A DNA stretch of 64,000 nt from Penicillium oxalicum. Its lineage: Eukaryota; Ascomycota; Eurotiomycetes; Eurotiales; Aspergillaceae. The notes below the pieces were generated by a model that did not search any database, had not been told where the DNA came from, and saw only the letters and a list, made by a program, of their open reading frames with translations. Location: positions 2,046,001 through 2,110,000 of the forward strand of contig NC_064656.1 of the NCBI RefSeq assembly GCF_001723175.1. Reading direction: 5' to 3'. Below are positions 45,901 through 57,112 of this stretch, piece after piece. Numbering within the stretch: the first letter of the stretch is position 1; each line of letters starts with the position of its first letter. Made by a program: the position numbers and the translations under genes.

Positions 45901-48900
45901 CGAGTTGCAAAAGTAGATAAAGTAACCGCGCGGGTGAGGATCTTAGGAGATCGGTGCGAATCTCTGCGCCGCGAAATTCGGGTACGGTTAAGGAATATAC
46001 TAGAGGGCTCTTGCGTACAAAGGTATACGTATATAGGTATAAGCTTAAGCTACGATTGATTAGGGATTAGTTAATCTTATTTCCCTAGAAACGGTACGCA
46101 TATTGAACCTTGATATTCGAAAAGATCTAAAGCTATATATAGTGCCTGTTAATAGCCGAACGCGTCCCTTTTACGGAGTTACGGAAGGCTTACCTATTTT
46201 AATCGGCGATATTATAACGTACTCTTACTATATAATTACAAAGGATTATATAGCAGAGATTCTCCTAGGACGAATCTAGTTACGCGATATAATAGCTTCT
46301 ACTACGGAGAAAATTATAGTTCTGTTAAAATAGTAGTCTTTTCGGAAGACCGGACTAGGAAGTTAGTCTTTAAGGTATATTCTCCGAGTAAGAAAACTTC
46401 GGTCTAGGAGCACTAGCTATAGCCTAAAGATTTTGCAGAACCTGCGAATACGGAGGTAGATTTTTTAGGATATCCGGAAGCCTAATCGCGATACTTCCGG
46501 TATAATAAATAAGACGCCGACGCTAAAAATAGGCTATAATTTACTATACGTTTTAATAGTGCCCTCTAAAAACGCTACAAAAGCACTAAAAAATTTGAAA
46601 ATAAGAGACGGAAAGATATTAAAAATTTTGAAATTAAGATTTAGCTATAACTATAAGATTCCGCGTAGGTAGCCGTAGGATATTGCTATAAGATTTCTAC
46701 GACTAAGGTATCTTTTTATAAATCCGAGCCCTAACCCTACGGGTATAGGTATACTAGTTTATACTTTGTTTAAAAGAGTAGCGGACAAGATTAAACTAGT
46801 TAACGCGACCGAAAACGATAGATCGGTACTAACTAGTTATGCGAATTAGAAGGAAATCTGCGAAAAGAAATACTTTACTAAATATCGCGCGTCTAATATT
46901 AAAAGTGAATTTAATAATCTGCTAATACCGCGGATCTCTACGATCGAAGAGGTACGCGTCTATACCTAAAAGGGAGCAGAAAATTTAATTAGAAAGGATC
47001 TTCTGCCGAAAGAAAAAGGATTATTACGCGAGATACTATTTAAAAGAGAAGGTTGTTTTGCGTAGGATTAGTCCTATATATCTTTGATTTTCCCGGAAGT
47101 AATACCGCTATAACGTATTAAGACGATTCGGTATAAGGCCTAGTAGTATCCTAGATTTCGAATCCCGCTAGCGCTAAAAGGTATAGTTAAAGAGATATTA
47201 TAGGAAAGATTGCAAAAAGGGGTCCTAGAATATTGCGATAGTCCCTACCGAAATCCTTAGTTTTTAGTACGCAAGAAGAATAGAAAATATCGTATAGTAA
47301 ACGCTATAATATATATTAACAAAGTAATAGTGCGAGATACGAATATACCCCCTAATACGGACGAATTCGTTAAAGAATTTTTAGGTATAGTAATATCGTC
47401 CGCTATTAATCTATTTTCCGGGTATAACTAGATAACTCTAGATAGTCGCGATCGAAATATAATAGCGATTCAGACCCCGATCGGTTTGCTAAGGCAGACT
47501 ATATTATTAAGGGGCTTCGAATTCTGTACCGTAATTCTAAAGAGTAGTTATATAGATCCTAGCTAATATTCTGTATATTACTAAACCTTTTATAGATAAA
47601 TTCCGGTTAAAGGACCTAAGACCCGGTATAATAACGAGTTTACAAGACTAGGGATTAGGAGGTTTATCTTAGAATATATACAAAATCTAGATAAGACCCT
47701 GTACCTTTTAGAACTTGGAGCGAGAGTTTCTGCAGAAAAATCGTAACTTATAATATCCGGCCTTGAAATTGTAGGCTAGATACGATTCTAACGGGCGCAG
47801 ACCTAATAAGCGGAAAATTTCTAAGTTAGCCGACTAGCCGTCCCTATTAATCGCGATAAGGTACGCTCTTTTGTTAGTCTTACGGTCTACTTTCGAATTC
47901 TGTAAAGGATTTTTAGTATATTATAGCGCTATTATATACGATATTACGGAAGGATACGATATTCGATTAGGGTAATAATAAACAGAATACCTTTAAGAAG
48001 ATTAAGGAGATACTATATAGTTTTCCGGCGGTTATACTAGTCGATTATAGCTAGAATCTGTTAGACCTAACGCTTATAGTAGACGCGTTAAAAATAGGAT
48101 AGGGTAGCGTTTTGATATAGAAAAGAGAAGGGGTACGACGAGTAGCACGATACGAGTTAGGGGTTTAGTCTAAATCAGAGCAAATATATACTAGAAAATT
48201 AGAATATCGAGGAGTAATAAAGGCGTTCAAAAAGCTACGGTATTAGCTATACAGGGTAAGGTTTATATTAGAAACTAATACTAATATACTAGTTACGTAG
48301 TTAAATCGACTAGCTTCAGACTTACCTAGGGCCTTAGTAACGCGATAGCTTACTTAGATTCGGCTCTTCGATTTTGATATAAAGTATATTCCTAGGACGA
48401 AAAATAGTGCCGCTAATAGCCTATCTAGGAAGCCCGCTACGCCTAAAGAAATAGAAGAGCAAGAAAAGGAGAGAGATATTAATAAATTTATCGTAGCTAA
48501 AATCTCTTATCTTCGCGTTACGGTTTCCCTGTAGAAACTATAGTTTCTGTTGAAATTCCTGTTTCTTAGGAGATTTCTTCTGTAGAAGAAACGACTATTA
48601 ATACAGAAATTCTAGACGGATTATATTCAGAAGAATCTTAGAAAATTGTAAGGTTCTTAACGATACTACGTAGGCCCGCTAAGATATCTCGTAGTAAATT
48701 TAGCACGTTCAAGAAAAAGGCTTTAAGATTTGTAGTCTAAGATCGATATCTATTTTATAGAGGGTATAGCAGAGAGCTAATTATACGAAGGGTTTTAGAC
48801 GATATTAGGATACGAAAAGAGACGCTATAGCGCTTACATAAAAATTAGGCTATAAAGGCCGCGAAGCTACTTACAACCTTAGCTACGCGGTACTATTAGT

Positions 48901-51900
48901 TAGGAATATATAACGAGACTACGAAATTTGTGCGCGTATGCTTCGAATACTAGGCGCGTGATCCCGTTAGACTATATAAACCTACGGAAGCGCAAGACCG
49001 ATATAAATCTAGGAGAAATAGTATATTAATACTACCCCGCCCTAACGAGGAAGGTTAAAAAGGAGTTATCTAAGCAAGAGATTTAGCTAGTAGGTAGCTA
49101 GAAGCAAGGATTCTCTAGAAGGTAGATAGAAAAGCGCTACCGGATTCGTTTAGGAGGATATTATCTGTAGGTATAGGGTGCCTTAGGAGATTATTATTAT
49201 TTTAGTCCTGAAACGTTCGGAAATACGAAATTTTTTGAAATCGTACCGCGTCGATACTATTTTAATTTCGGTATATAACCCGTAGGCGAATAGGGCGATT
49301 AGAGAGTAATACGAACTCTGAAAGACGCCTTATCTAAAATAATAAATAGGTATAAACTATCAGAAGGTATTAAACTAAAATAGTCCTAAAAGCTACCGGC
49401 CGCGATACTTGCTAACAGAGCGACTTTGTATGCGTATACCGTATCTTACCCTTCCGATTTATTTATAGATAAGATACTATCTTGCTAGTAGAATTAGATA
49501 TGCCTACCTAGTCGATACTACCCTAGGAAAAGGTAGAGACACGCGCAGATCTGATTACGTTACGAGCCGAATAAATTAAAAGACGAGACTAGGATATCTC
49601 TGATACGATAATATAGCTACAGAGGCTAAGAGCTTAGAATAAAGAATATCACGACTCGCACAGAAACCTGGAATTGCGCCCCTAAAAGAAAAAGATTTAG
49701 TCCTTCTCTATAATACTAGGTTAGAGGACGATATAATATCTAGAAAAGCTCCGATTTAGATAGATAGGGCTATCGAATCAGAAAAGATCTAAAAATAGCG
49801 TATACGAAATTAAAGAATTAGACGGCACCCTATACCGACAGATAAATAAGGTAAGCGCTAGTATTAATAGTAGTAGGCTAAAAAGATTTTATTACTAGGC
49901 GCTCTAGGATAAAAGAAATTTAGATAAGGATAAAGAATTAAGGCTAAGAACGGATTGCTACTACTACGTAAAGGCGCAGAAGAGGACGCCGCCGCGAGAG
50001 GGACAGGGTTAATTTAATTCGATATTTTTCTTTGTTAAAAAGGTAGTGTATTAATTAGTCTGTTTAATACGAATATTTCGGATTTTTTTGTATTTTTGTT
50101 GATTTCTCTTAGAAGTAGATTAAATTTATTAGATTTGCTAAATTTTGTCTTTGTTTAAATTTAGTAGTTTTTGAGACTGTTTTAAAAGGTAATAGAAAAG
50201 GAGCTTGCTAGGGACGGCAAGATTTTTAGGAGGGAGGGAAGTCTCCGAGAGAGCTTAAATTATAATAATTTTTCGCTAAGTGCTATAAATTTCTTCTGCA
50301 GAAGATATCGACCTATAACGATACGTTAAACTCTGCGAATTTCTTCCGCGAAATTTCTTCTGCGGAAGAATTTAATATAATAGACTAGGCTACGATATCC
50401 GCCGTAAGCTAATATCTTGATATTATACCTTCGAACTAAGTATCGTTTAATATAAATTACTTCCCCTACTAAGATTATCGAAGAATTACGCACGCTACCT
50501 ACGGACTAGGTCTATAAGACGGCAAAGCTCTATCTATATAAGATTTGCGAAAAAGGGTAGGTATTTTTAGACTCGTCGCGATCGAACTCTATACCTTTAA
50601 AGGATAGCGAATTTTAGAAGGGATATAAGACTTAGGAAGATTTTGAGGATAGCTAGATAGTAGCAAGAGAAGTAATTAATCGTCGCGAATATAAAGAACT
50701 ATATCTAGCAAGTAATATACGTAGCGCTATAAGCTTAGAATAGGGACGCTAAAAAGATTATAATCAGAGTCCGAACGAAAACGTTCGCCGAAAAGGTTAG
50801 CAAACTAGTAAGGAGCGGGATTAGTTTCGAAGAGATATAGCTCCGAGTTAATAACGCTATTCTCTAACGACTTAAGAAAGGAATATATAGGCGGGGGATC
50901 CGAAGAGCTAAAGAAGTTATACAAGGTAATCTCGATAACGCCTATAAATCGCTAGATTTAACGGAACTAACGCTAGAACGGTTGTTAAAACACTATCTAT
51001 CGATTAATAAAGATAGATTTATATACGAATATTATCGGATACCGCGAATTTTAGATAAGGTAGATAAGGATCAGAGCCTAGCTCTGGATAAGGATAAAAG
51101 CTAAATTTCTTCTGCAGAAGAAATTTAATCGTAAAACCTAGATCTAGAAGGAAGCCGAATTTCTTCTGCAGAAGAAATCTAACCGCGCAAACAGAGCCCG
51201 GAACTAAACGATAACGATAGATCGCAGGAATCAGAACTATTAACGGAGTCTACTACTAAGAAACCGAAGATATCGCAAGGTTTATCAAAGTTAGCACCCT
51301 GCGGATAAGATAGATACTTCTAGGCTAGCTAAAGTAGTTCCGAAGACGAAATTAGATACTAAAAGTAAGCGCGAAGCGCTAGTGATTTTTCGGCTTGTTA
51401 GTAGGTCTATCCGCGAAAATACGACCGAAATTAGCCCTGATTCGATTTGTAAGGGGTATATAACTTAGCTAGTATATCTTTTGTATATTTACTAACGGTA
51501 TCGATTACAGGACTCTAGTATAACGCTTGCGATGCCTTTACGCCTAGCTCGGTGACTAGGATAGGGCTAAGAAGGAATTTGAGGTTTAGTTTAAATATCC
51601 TCTAGAAAAGAACTTAGGAGCTACTTTCGATTCCCTCCTAAGATACGAAAACCTTTAGTGTCGAATTTCGAGAAGATATAGTATCTGACTTTTTAGGATA
51701 AGTTTTCGCTATTTTAGAAGGGTTCTACTAAGTTTTGGAAGAAAATAGAGAGGGATTAGAACGTTAACGGAAGCGTAGTAGTGCTAATTTTTGTATGCTA
51801 CGTAACGATTAGGACGGCTATTATCCTCGCGGTCTAATAGATATAATCGAGGAGGAATTTAATATATATAACTAGTATTACTAATCGCGAAAGTATATAC

Positions 51901-52950
51901 TAAGGGTTAGATAGGCTAAAAACGTATAGTATAGTAGTATCTAGTAACTAGTACGGCGCGACTATGCCTACTACCTACTGCTCTATGTTCTGCTACGACT
52001 GGATTATTAATATCGGCTGATTTCGTTTCCTTACTACGCGAAGAGTATACCCTAGTAAAAGACTACTTTCCGCTATCTTGATATTAATATAACGGATCTC
52101 CTTATCCTAACGAATAGCGAATATAATCTAGGGGACGGTTTCTTTACGGATAAGAACCCACGAAATTGTACTAAAATACTACTTAGGATATAAAACTACC
52201 TCGCCGAGTAGTAGTAGAATCTGCGTGATCGTAGTTGCTAGAAAGATGTTTAATCTATAAGATATCGGCTGATATAGACGGTAGAAGATAAGGAGAAATT
52301 TAGTCTCTCCTAGGAAAAAGTTATCTGTAAACAGGGAGATATACGTATTTCGAAGCTATACCTTCCTTATAGATTAATAGGACCGGCGACTTGTCTTCGG
52401 CGAACGGTTTTGCCCTAGTTTGTTAGTATTAGGGAAGATTATAAGACCCTAGATAGTCCTAAATTAGGCACTTAGTCTAAACTTTCGGCTTGTTATCGCG
52501 ATTTTTCGTTACCTAAATAGACTCCTTCCGGGTAGTCTAGTCAGAAATATAGTAGTCGGCTTGCGTATCCTTTTTCTGTATTAATTCGGTTGCTAGAATC
52601 AAGTCCGATCGGAGATGCTAATTAGTCGCGAAAGATAGGATTCCCCTGTAGTTATCGAAGAATTAGACGTTCTTTTTAGCCGGAATTAGTAACGAGCGTA
52701 TAGATTAATCCAGGAGTAGCGCGACCGGGCGAGACGGGCCTACCTGCTATATTTTGAGATGACGATGAAGGCCGAACGGTAGCAATTTAGCGTATACTCT
52801 TATTTTCTGCGAAAGAAGAAGGGCCTATCGGTTTTGCTAAATTTTGTGTAGCCTAGTAAGTTAGCCTAAGGGTCTTTAGGAGATCTGACGTTACTATTGA
52901 GGGATACGGGAAATTAACTAAGGGACGGTAAATTATAGGGGGGGAGGTTA
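42906..52950 (+). pseudogene. Element B copy 3, complete internal region (gag, pol, extra ORF)
   Basis: This 10.0-kb region contains everything of copy 1 without the element C insertion. Gag pieces lie at about 44100-45000. The empty element C site is near 45934. Reverse transcriptase at about 47080-47780 reads more smoothly than in copy 1: KVIVRDTNIPPNTDEFVKEF, then ITLDSRDRNIIAIQTPIGL, then VKGPKTRYNNEF and IQNLDKTLYLLELGARVSA. RNase H and integrase-like sequence follow to about 49500. The extra ORF begins near 50427. RIP-type stops occur throughout. Nothing here should be translated into full protein. Confidence 0.8.
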
Positions 52951-53298
52951 TATAGTGGGGGATTCGGTTATATGTACTTAAAGGCGGATATTCAGTAGTA
53001 GGAGATACCTAAGAGCCTTACCGCCGAGGAAGGTTATCTAGGACCTAGCTTGCGGGATCCGGCATCATTATTATACTTGAACAACAGTTTGGACGGAGGA
53101 TTTAGGACAGTCTTTATAGTCAGATTCCTTACACTTGAAATATCATACTCTTTTTGATTCCTGCCTTTGGTACCTGACATCGGATCTCACGATTACTTTG
53201 GAGGATTCCAGGACTTGCGTGCTTGTGGGTTTGGTTTGGTTCCTCTATGACTCGACCTGTCTGGTGAGATCAGACTGCCGTGAGCATTCCCCTCTTCA
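52951..53298 (+). repeat. LTR B4 (outer right)
   Basis: 348 bp, TATAGTGGGGGATTCGG to CCCCTCTTCA, the only copy keeping the CA end. ATAT follows as target duplication, then element A resumes. Confidence 0.9.
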
Positions 53299-54388
53299 AT
53301 ATTTAGTTATTATCTTACGAACCGTAAAGTATAAACCTATTAAAGGTATTTAGGTAAATACCCTATAGAGGAATATAGATAATCTAAATAGAATAGCGCT
53401 AAATAGTTAGACTATAATATATAATAATAGGATTAAGAAAACTAGTAGCTAGGATTAAAATTAGCTAAAGCTAATTTCTGTTAGAAAGAATAATAGGAAT
53501 AAGATTCGATTATCTAAAGGGATCCTAATCCTAATCTAAAAAGGAACCTAAAGAAGAAGATAATACGGGCGTAAATATAGTAATATAAATTAATAAAGAA
53601 GAAGATAAGTACTACGCTCTCGCTATAGTAGGATTCGACTTTACTAATTGCCTCGAACCCTACCTCGCTACGACCTTAATTAAAAGAAACCCTTCCACTA
53701 AGTAGATTATACAAGAAAGGCTCTATAATATAAAGATCTAAAATATTAAAAAGATAACCGATATAACCGTGAAACGATTAAATAGGCCTAACTAAAATAC
53801 TACCCGCCGGATACCTACGAAGAAAAACCGACTATAATACCTACCCGCTCTCTAATATAAGCCTAGATATCTATAAAGATACCCGAATTTTATAACCTTC
53901 CTATACTCTAAAAATTCTACCTCTCTAACAGAAAAAAGGATAAGGCTAAGATTTCCTACCTCCCTAAGTCTAATCCCTAAAAGACCTAGAATTACGCGAT
54001 AGACGAATTTTTCCCTAACCCGCTCTAATCCCTCTAAGTATACTACTAACTATACTAGAGGACTAAAATATCCTAATTTTATAACCTTCCTAATACCGTA
54101 AAATTCTACCGGTATAACTAAGGAAAAGAGCTCCTAATACCCGACTAGATCCTAAAATCTAAATTCTAAGAGACCTAATTCCGAACTAGGGAGGGATTTC
54201 TTTACGTTAGAAACCAAACTTTATCTAACGGATCAGAGCTTACCGAACTAAGCCTAATAGGATTTGTCAAGATAATCGTGCTAGATTATTATATATAAGA
54301 GATCCTAACTAACCCTCCCCTTTAAAATTTTATTATATTACACTATTATATATAATATTTTTTATATTGCTACTAGTCCTAGGGGGGG
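53299..54388 (+). pseudogene. Element A internal region, right half
   Basis: AT-rich sequence with RIP-type stops continuing from 19141. Two related segments (aattttataaccttcct near 53887 and 54075) form an internal repeat. Pieces such as FYNLPNTVKFYRYN can be read, but no known domain. It ends in AGGGGGGG, the polypurine tract of element A. Confidence 0.5.
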
Positions 54389-54569
54389 TGTAAGAGAGTT
54401 TGCCCTCTCCAGATGTTTGCTAGGCCTAGTAGCGGTTATGTATCTTGAGGGTTTTTCCCCTATCGCGGGTTTTCCCTCTCTCTCTCTTCTTCCTTCTCCC
54501 TAGACTTCCTAATCCTAGTTATCTCGCCTCCAGATTGCTTCCTTGCCTTGTAGACCTATAGGTCTATTA
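54389..54569. repeat. Right LTR of element A
   Basis: 181 bp, TGTAAGAGAGTTTGCCCTCTCC to GGTCTATTA, followed by ATAAG. It carries five of the six RIP-type differences from the left LTR. Confidence 0.9.
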
Positions 54570-55349
54570 ATAAGGATATTGATATCTCGAATCAATCCGT
54601 TCTTGGAAACGGCAGTTTTCACTCCGTTAGTGGCCTCAAGAAATTTGGGTTAGCATGTCTAGCTTGTGCAAGCCCTTTCGACTGTTTCGGGTACGTACAT
54701 TCCTCAGATGAGTCAAGGCCCGTTTGACTTCATCCTTTGCAATACATTCTGGGTTATATAGGGCCTTGAGTTGGAGATGATGACCGTCAATGATACACTG
54801 TAAAGCAAGACTGCACGGTTGTATTTCCATGGGGCCCTCAGCTTTTCGGAAGATCTCCAAAATCATTGAACTTTGGGACCATCTATCCCATGTGCGGTGC
54901 GACGGTTGAGCCAAGTGAACATCTATGTCATTATGCTCTAAGTCTTCTCGAATCCTTTCTTCAGTGGAGTTCAAGAATTCACGTAGTGAGACTACATCTC
55001 TGATGGTGGTTCGAAACGGAAAAGGACGCCGTTTCTCCACAAGATCGGGATGCGACATTGCCAGCCCAAAGCATACATCAGAGAAGCCCGTGTAAGATGC
55101 GAGAACCACGGACCACGCAGAGCAAATCATAGCAGTGCAACCATACCAGTCTGCGTGGAGTGGAAGATGAATGATTTCGCAATCAATTTCGATCGCCTGT
55201 TCTTTTCGAGTTGAGGGCGATGGTCGCTCTTGGCTTGGATCCGTCCAGGGATATTGAGAGGGGGAAAGTCCATGCATTCGGTCTTTCCAATAATCCATGG
55301 AATTCTTCTTCTCATTCACAGCAGTGAGCTGAGGCATGGAGACCGACAT
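54570..55349 (-). pseudogene. NRPS, 5' part: start and partial condensation domain
   Basis: The NRPS gene starts at ATG 55349 (MSVSMPQLTAVNEKKNSMDY), with an in-frame stop upstream. Exon 1 (54699-55349, 217 codons) encodes the later half of a condensation domain beginning DYWKDRMHGLSPSQYP, a truncated form common at the front of fungal NRPSs. A 64-base intron (54635-54698) has the strong donor GTACGT and branch site GCTAAC, with the unusual acceptor TTGAG. Exon 2 then reads in frame up to the transposon edge at 54570. Counting the 5-bp duplication once, this frame continues directly into the 3' part at 17664, giving 1296 codons including the stop. So the two pieces were one gene. What remains here could make only a fragment. 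The gene is divergent from the methyltransferase. Confidence 0.88.
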
Positions 55350-55925
55350 GACTCGATAGCAGAAGCCTGATCACTTGGGAATGAAACAGACGGAGCTTGT
55401 GGCAAACGATTTGGACTGGATTCTGGGAAGAAATAGTCTGCAACGCCTGAACCCATGATTATACGAGACTCATAAATTACTAACCTCCTGCAGAACTCAC
55501 CAGCGGTGAACATCATAGATGAAGCAGCTTTCACAAGCCATTTGGGCAAGGGATTGATCGTGGAGTGGAGATCGGCCCACTTGGCTAGCAGAAACGATTC
55601 CTGTCTTACACATCTGTATTCCGAACCTAATGCATGAATAGTGCGTTTCGGGGTGATAGAGCAATGCAATCAAATCAGGGAATCAAAACACTGTTCTCGG
55701 AAGAAACTTCCAACTCTAATCTCTTATTCTTTTTGAAAATGACCAGTCCTCGAAAAAGGTCTTGGCATAGCACACCGCCTCATGAGACTACGAAATCCCA
55801 AGAATAGGGCCCCAAGGAGAAGACTTGATGACTCTTGCCTGGAAAGGCGGCACCTTTGGTTACAAAAGGAAGCTTCACTGGTCATTTCAGCGGGAGACTA
55901 CAACAAACTTTCGGACAGTGACACA
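55350..55925. promoter_or_regulatory. Divergent promoter region of NRPS and methyltransferase
   Basis: About 575 bases separate the two divergent starts, so they probably share control elements. I see no clear cluster-specific motif. A minus-strand open frame at 55316-55669 lacks an ATG and recognisable domains. Confidence 0.45.
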
Positions 55926-57112
55926 ATGATGGATTATGGGGGGCTTTCTCCAAATCCCTAGCCGATATTGTGTATCCATTTTGTGCCGGTATTCTGTTCA
56001 CACTGTTTTGTCAATATATCATCCCATTGCGTCACTGTCCGTCCAACCCACTCATGAGTCCATTGATTAGACTCAGAAAGAAGGCCGACCATGAAAAAAA
56101 ACTCTGTCCCTTTGAACAAAAGGATCATTATGGTCTTGAGCACTGCCTTCTGAACTTGAAGACACATCCGGAGTCAATGTGGCTCAACGTTGGCTTTTGG
56201 AAGGTACGAACGAAGGGCAGATGATAACGCCGGAATATTCTAACATAATTTCAGAACAACCCAAGTTCCTTCCAAGAGGCTTGTCAGCATCTATTCGAGG
56301 AAATTCTCTCTGAAGCTGGGATCTCCAAGGATTGCTCTCACGACTTCTCGATTATCGAAGTTGGATGCGGATGCGCTGAAACGGCCTTCTTCATGCGTGG
56401 ACATCTTCCGCACAGGTTGCGTGATTATATCGGCATCACCATCAATGATTCTCAAGCAAAGTATGCGAAGGACAGACTCCAGAGTCTGGTTGATGATTGC
56501 CTTCCTATGTGGGAAGGTCGGGAATCTCCACTAAATGAAGTTTTCAAAGCCGATGCAGCAGACCCCGATACTTGGCCAAGCCACGTTCACGACACGATTG
56601 ATCGGCTTATACGGTATCAACAAGGCCCTAAGAATAATGAAAAAATTCAGTCGGATATTTGGCTACTCGCTATTGATACCTTGTATCATTTCAAGCCGAG
56701 CCGACATGGGATCCTGAAGTTTGCACATCAAGAAATTGGCGCCTCTTTCATGGCAACGGACATCATCATTTCATCGTCTTTATCGATCTGGAACCGCATT
56801 CTGTTGAGGATTTTGTTCTATTTTCTCTATGTTCCTTGGACAAACATTCTCACTCGCGAAGAATATGTTAGCATGCTGGCTGCATGTGGTTACGAGAAGG
56901 AAAATATTCAGATCCGTGACATCACAGACCATTGTTTCCCTGGCTATGACCAATTTCTTGCTAGGCAAGGCCGAGACTGGGAGAGAATTGGAGGATCCCC
57001 CGCGGTATTTCGCCCAATGCTATTGATGGGCAGAGTCACTGCGTGGTGGGCCAGATCGGCTACAATCCGCGAGTGCATAATCATCGCAAAGAAATCTGGT
57101 CCAGTACCATAA
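55926..57112 (+). pseudogene. SAM-dependent methyltransferase, probable one-base lesion near the start
   Basis: This is a class I methyltransferase, presumably acting on the amino acid or terpene product. Exon 1 ends at 56203 (LNVGFWK), the intron 56204-56254 has GTACGA, CTAAC and TTTCAG, and exon 2 runs 56255-57112. The SAM-binding motif is IIEVGCGCAETAFFM (about 56348-56392). YIGITINDSQAKYAKDR and LLAIDTLYHFKPSR follow, the layout of the sterol/phospholipid-type small-molecule methyltransferases. The reading extends upstream as GAFSKSLADIVYPFCAG (a hydrophobic front) but reaches a stop without an ATG. The ATGs at 55926 and 55929 lie one frame off, and one more G in the six-G run 55938-55943 would join them. 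So the start is either damaged or misread. An unseen upstream exon is the alternative. Confidence 0.8.

Larger units (their letters stand above)
19142..53298 (+). mobile_element. Element B: Ty3/gypsy retrotransposon, tandem array of three sharing four LTRs
   Basis: Four LTRs lie at 19142, 41058, 42563 and 52951, with internal regions between each pair. A single 4-bp duplication (ATAT, 19138-19141 and 53299-53302) encloses the whole array, so it is one insertion site. Each internal region begins with a primer-binding site (TGGTGACCGACGCAGGGGC or its RIP form) and ends with a G-rich polypurine tract. A complete unit is about 10.7 kb, large for gypsy elements. Copy 1 is split by element C, copy 2 is mostly gap, and copy 3 (42906-52950) is whole. 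All coding frames are broken by RIP stops. Confidence 0.88.
17670..54569. mobile_element. Element A: LTR retrotransposon inserted in the NRPS and carrying nested elements
   Basis: The outermost element spans 36.9 kb because other elements lie inside it. Its own sequence is only 17670-19141 and 53299-54569, about 2.7 kb in all. The LTRs (179 and 181 bp) begin TG and end TA (from CA), a run of seven G stands just before the right LTR as polypurine tract, and the target duplication is ATAAG. I see no reverse transcriptase or integrase in its internal part, so it looks non-autonomous. AT-rich composition and TAG/TAA codons throughout indicate RIP. Confidence 0.9.

Noticed and set aside
20144..51177. 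Palindromic repeats as a CRISPR array
   Set aside because: They are widely and irregularly spaced, lie in a eukaryotic retrotransposon and have no spacer structure.
17849..54388. Short open frames of 60-110 codons in the AT-rich stack
   Set aside because: They are chance survivors between RIP-made stops; the true coding is seen only as broken gag and pol pieces.
55316..55669. Minus-strand frame upstream of the NRPS as an extra exon
   Set aside because: It begins without ATG, is in another frame than the NRPS start, and no splice pair links it; the NRPS has its own ATG with an in-frame stop upstream.
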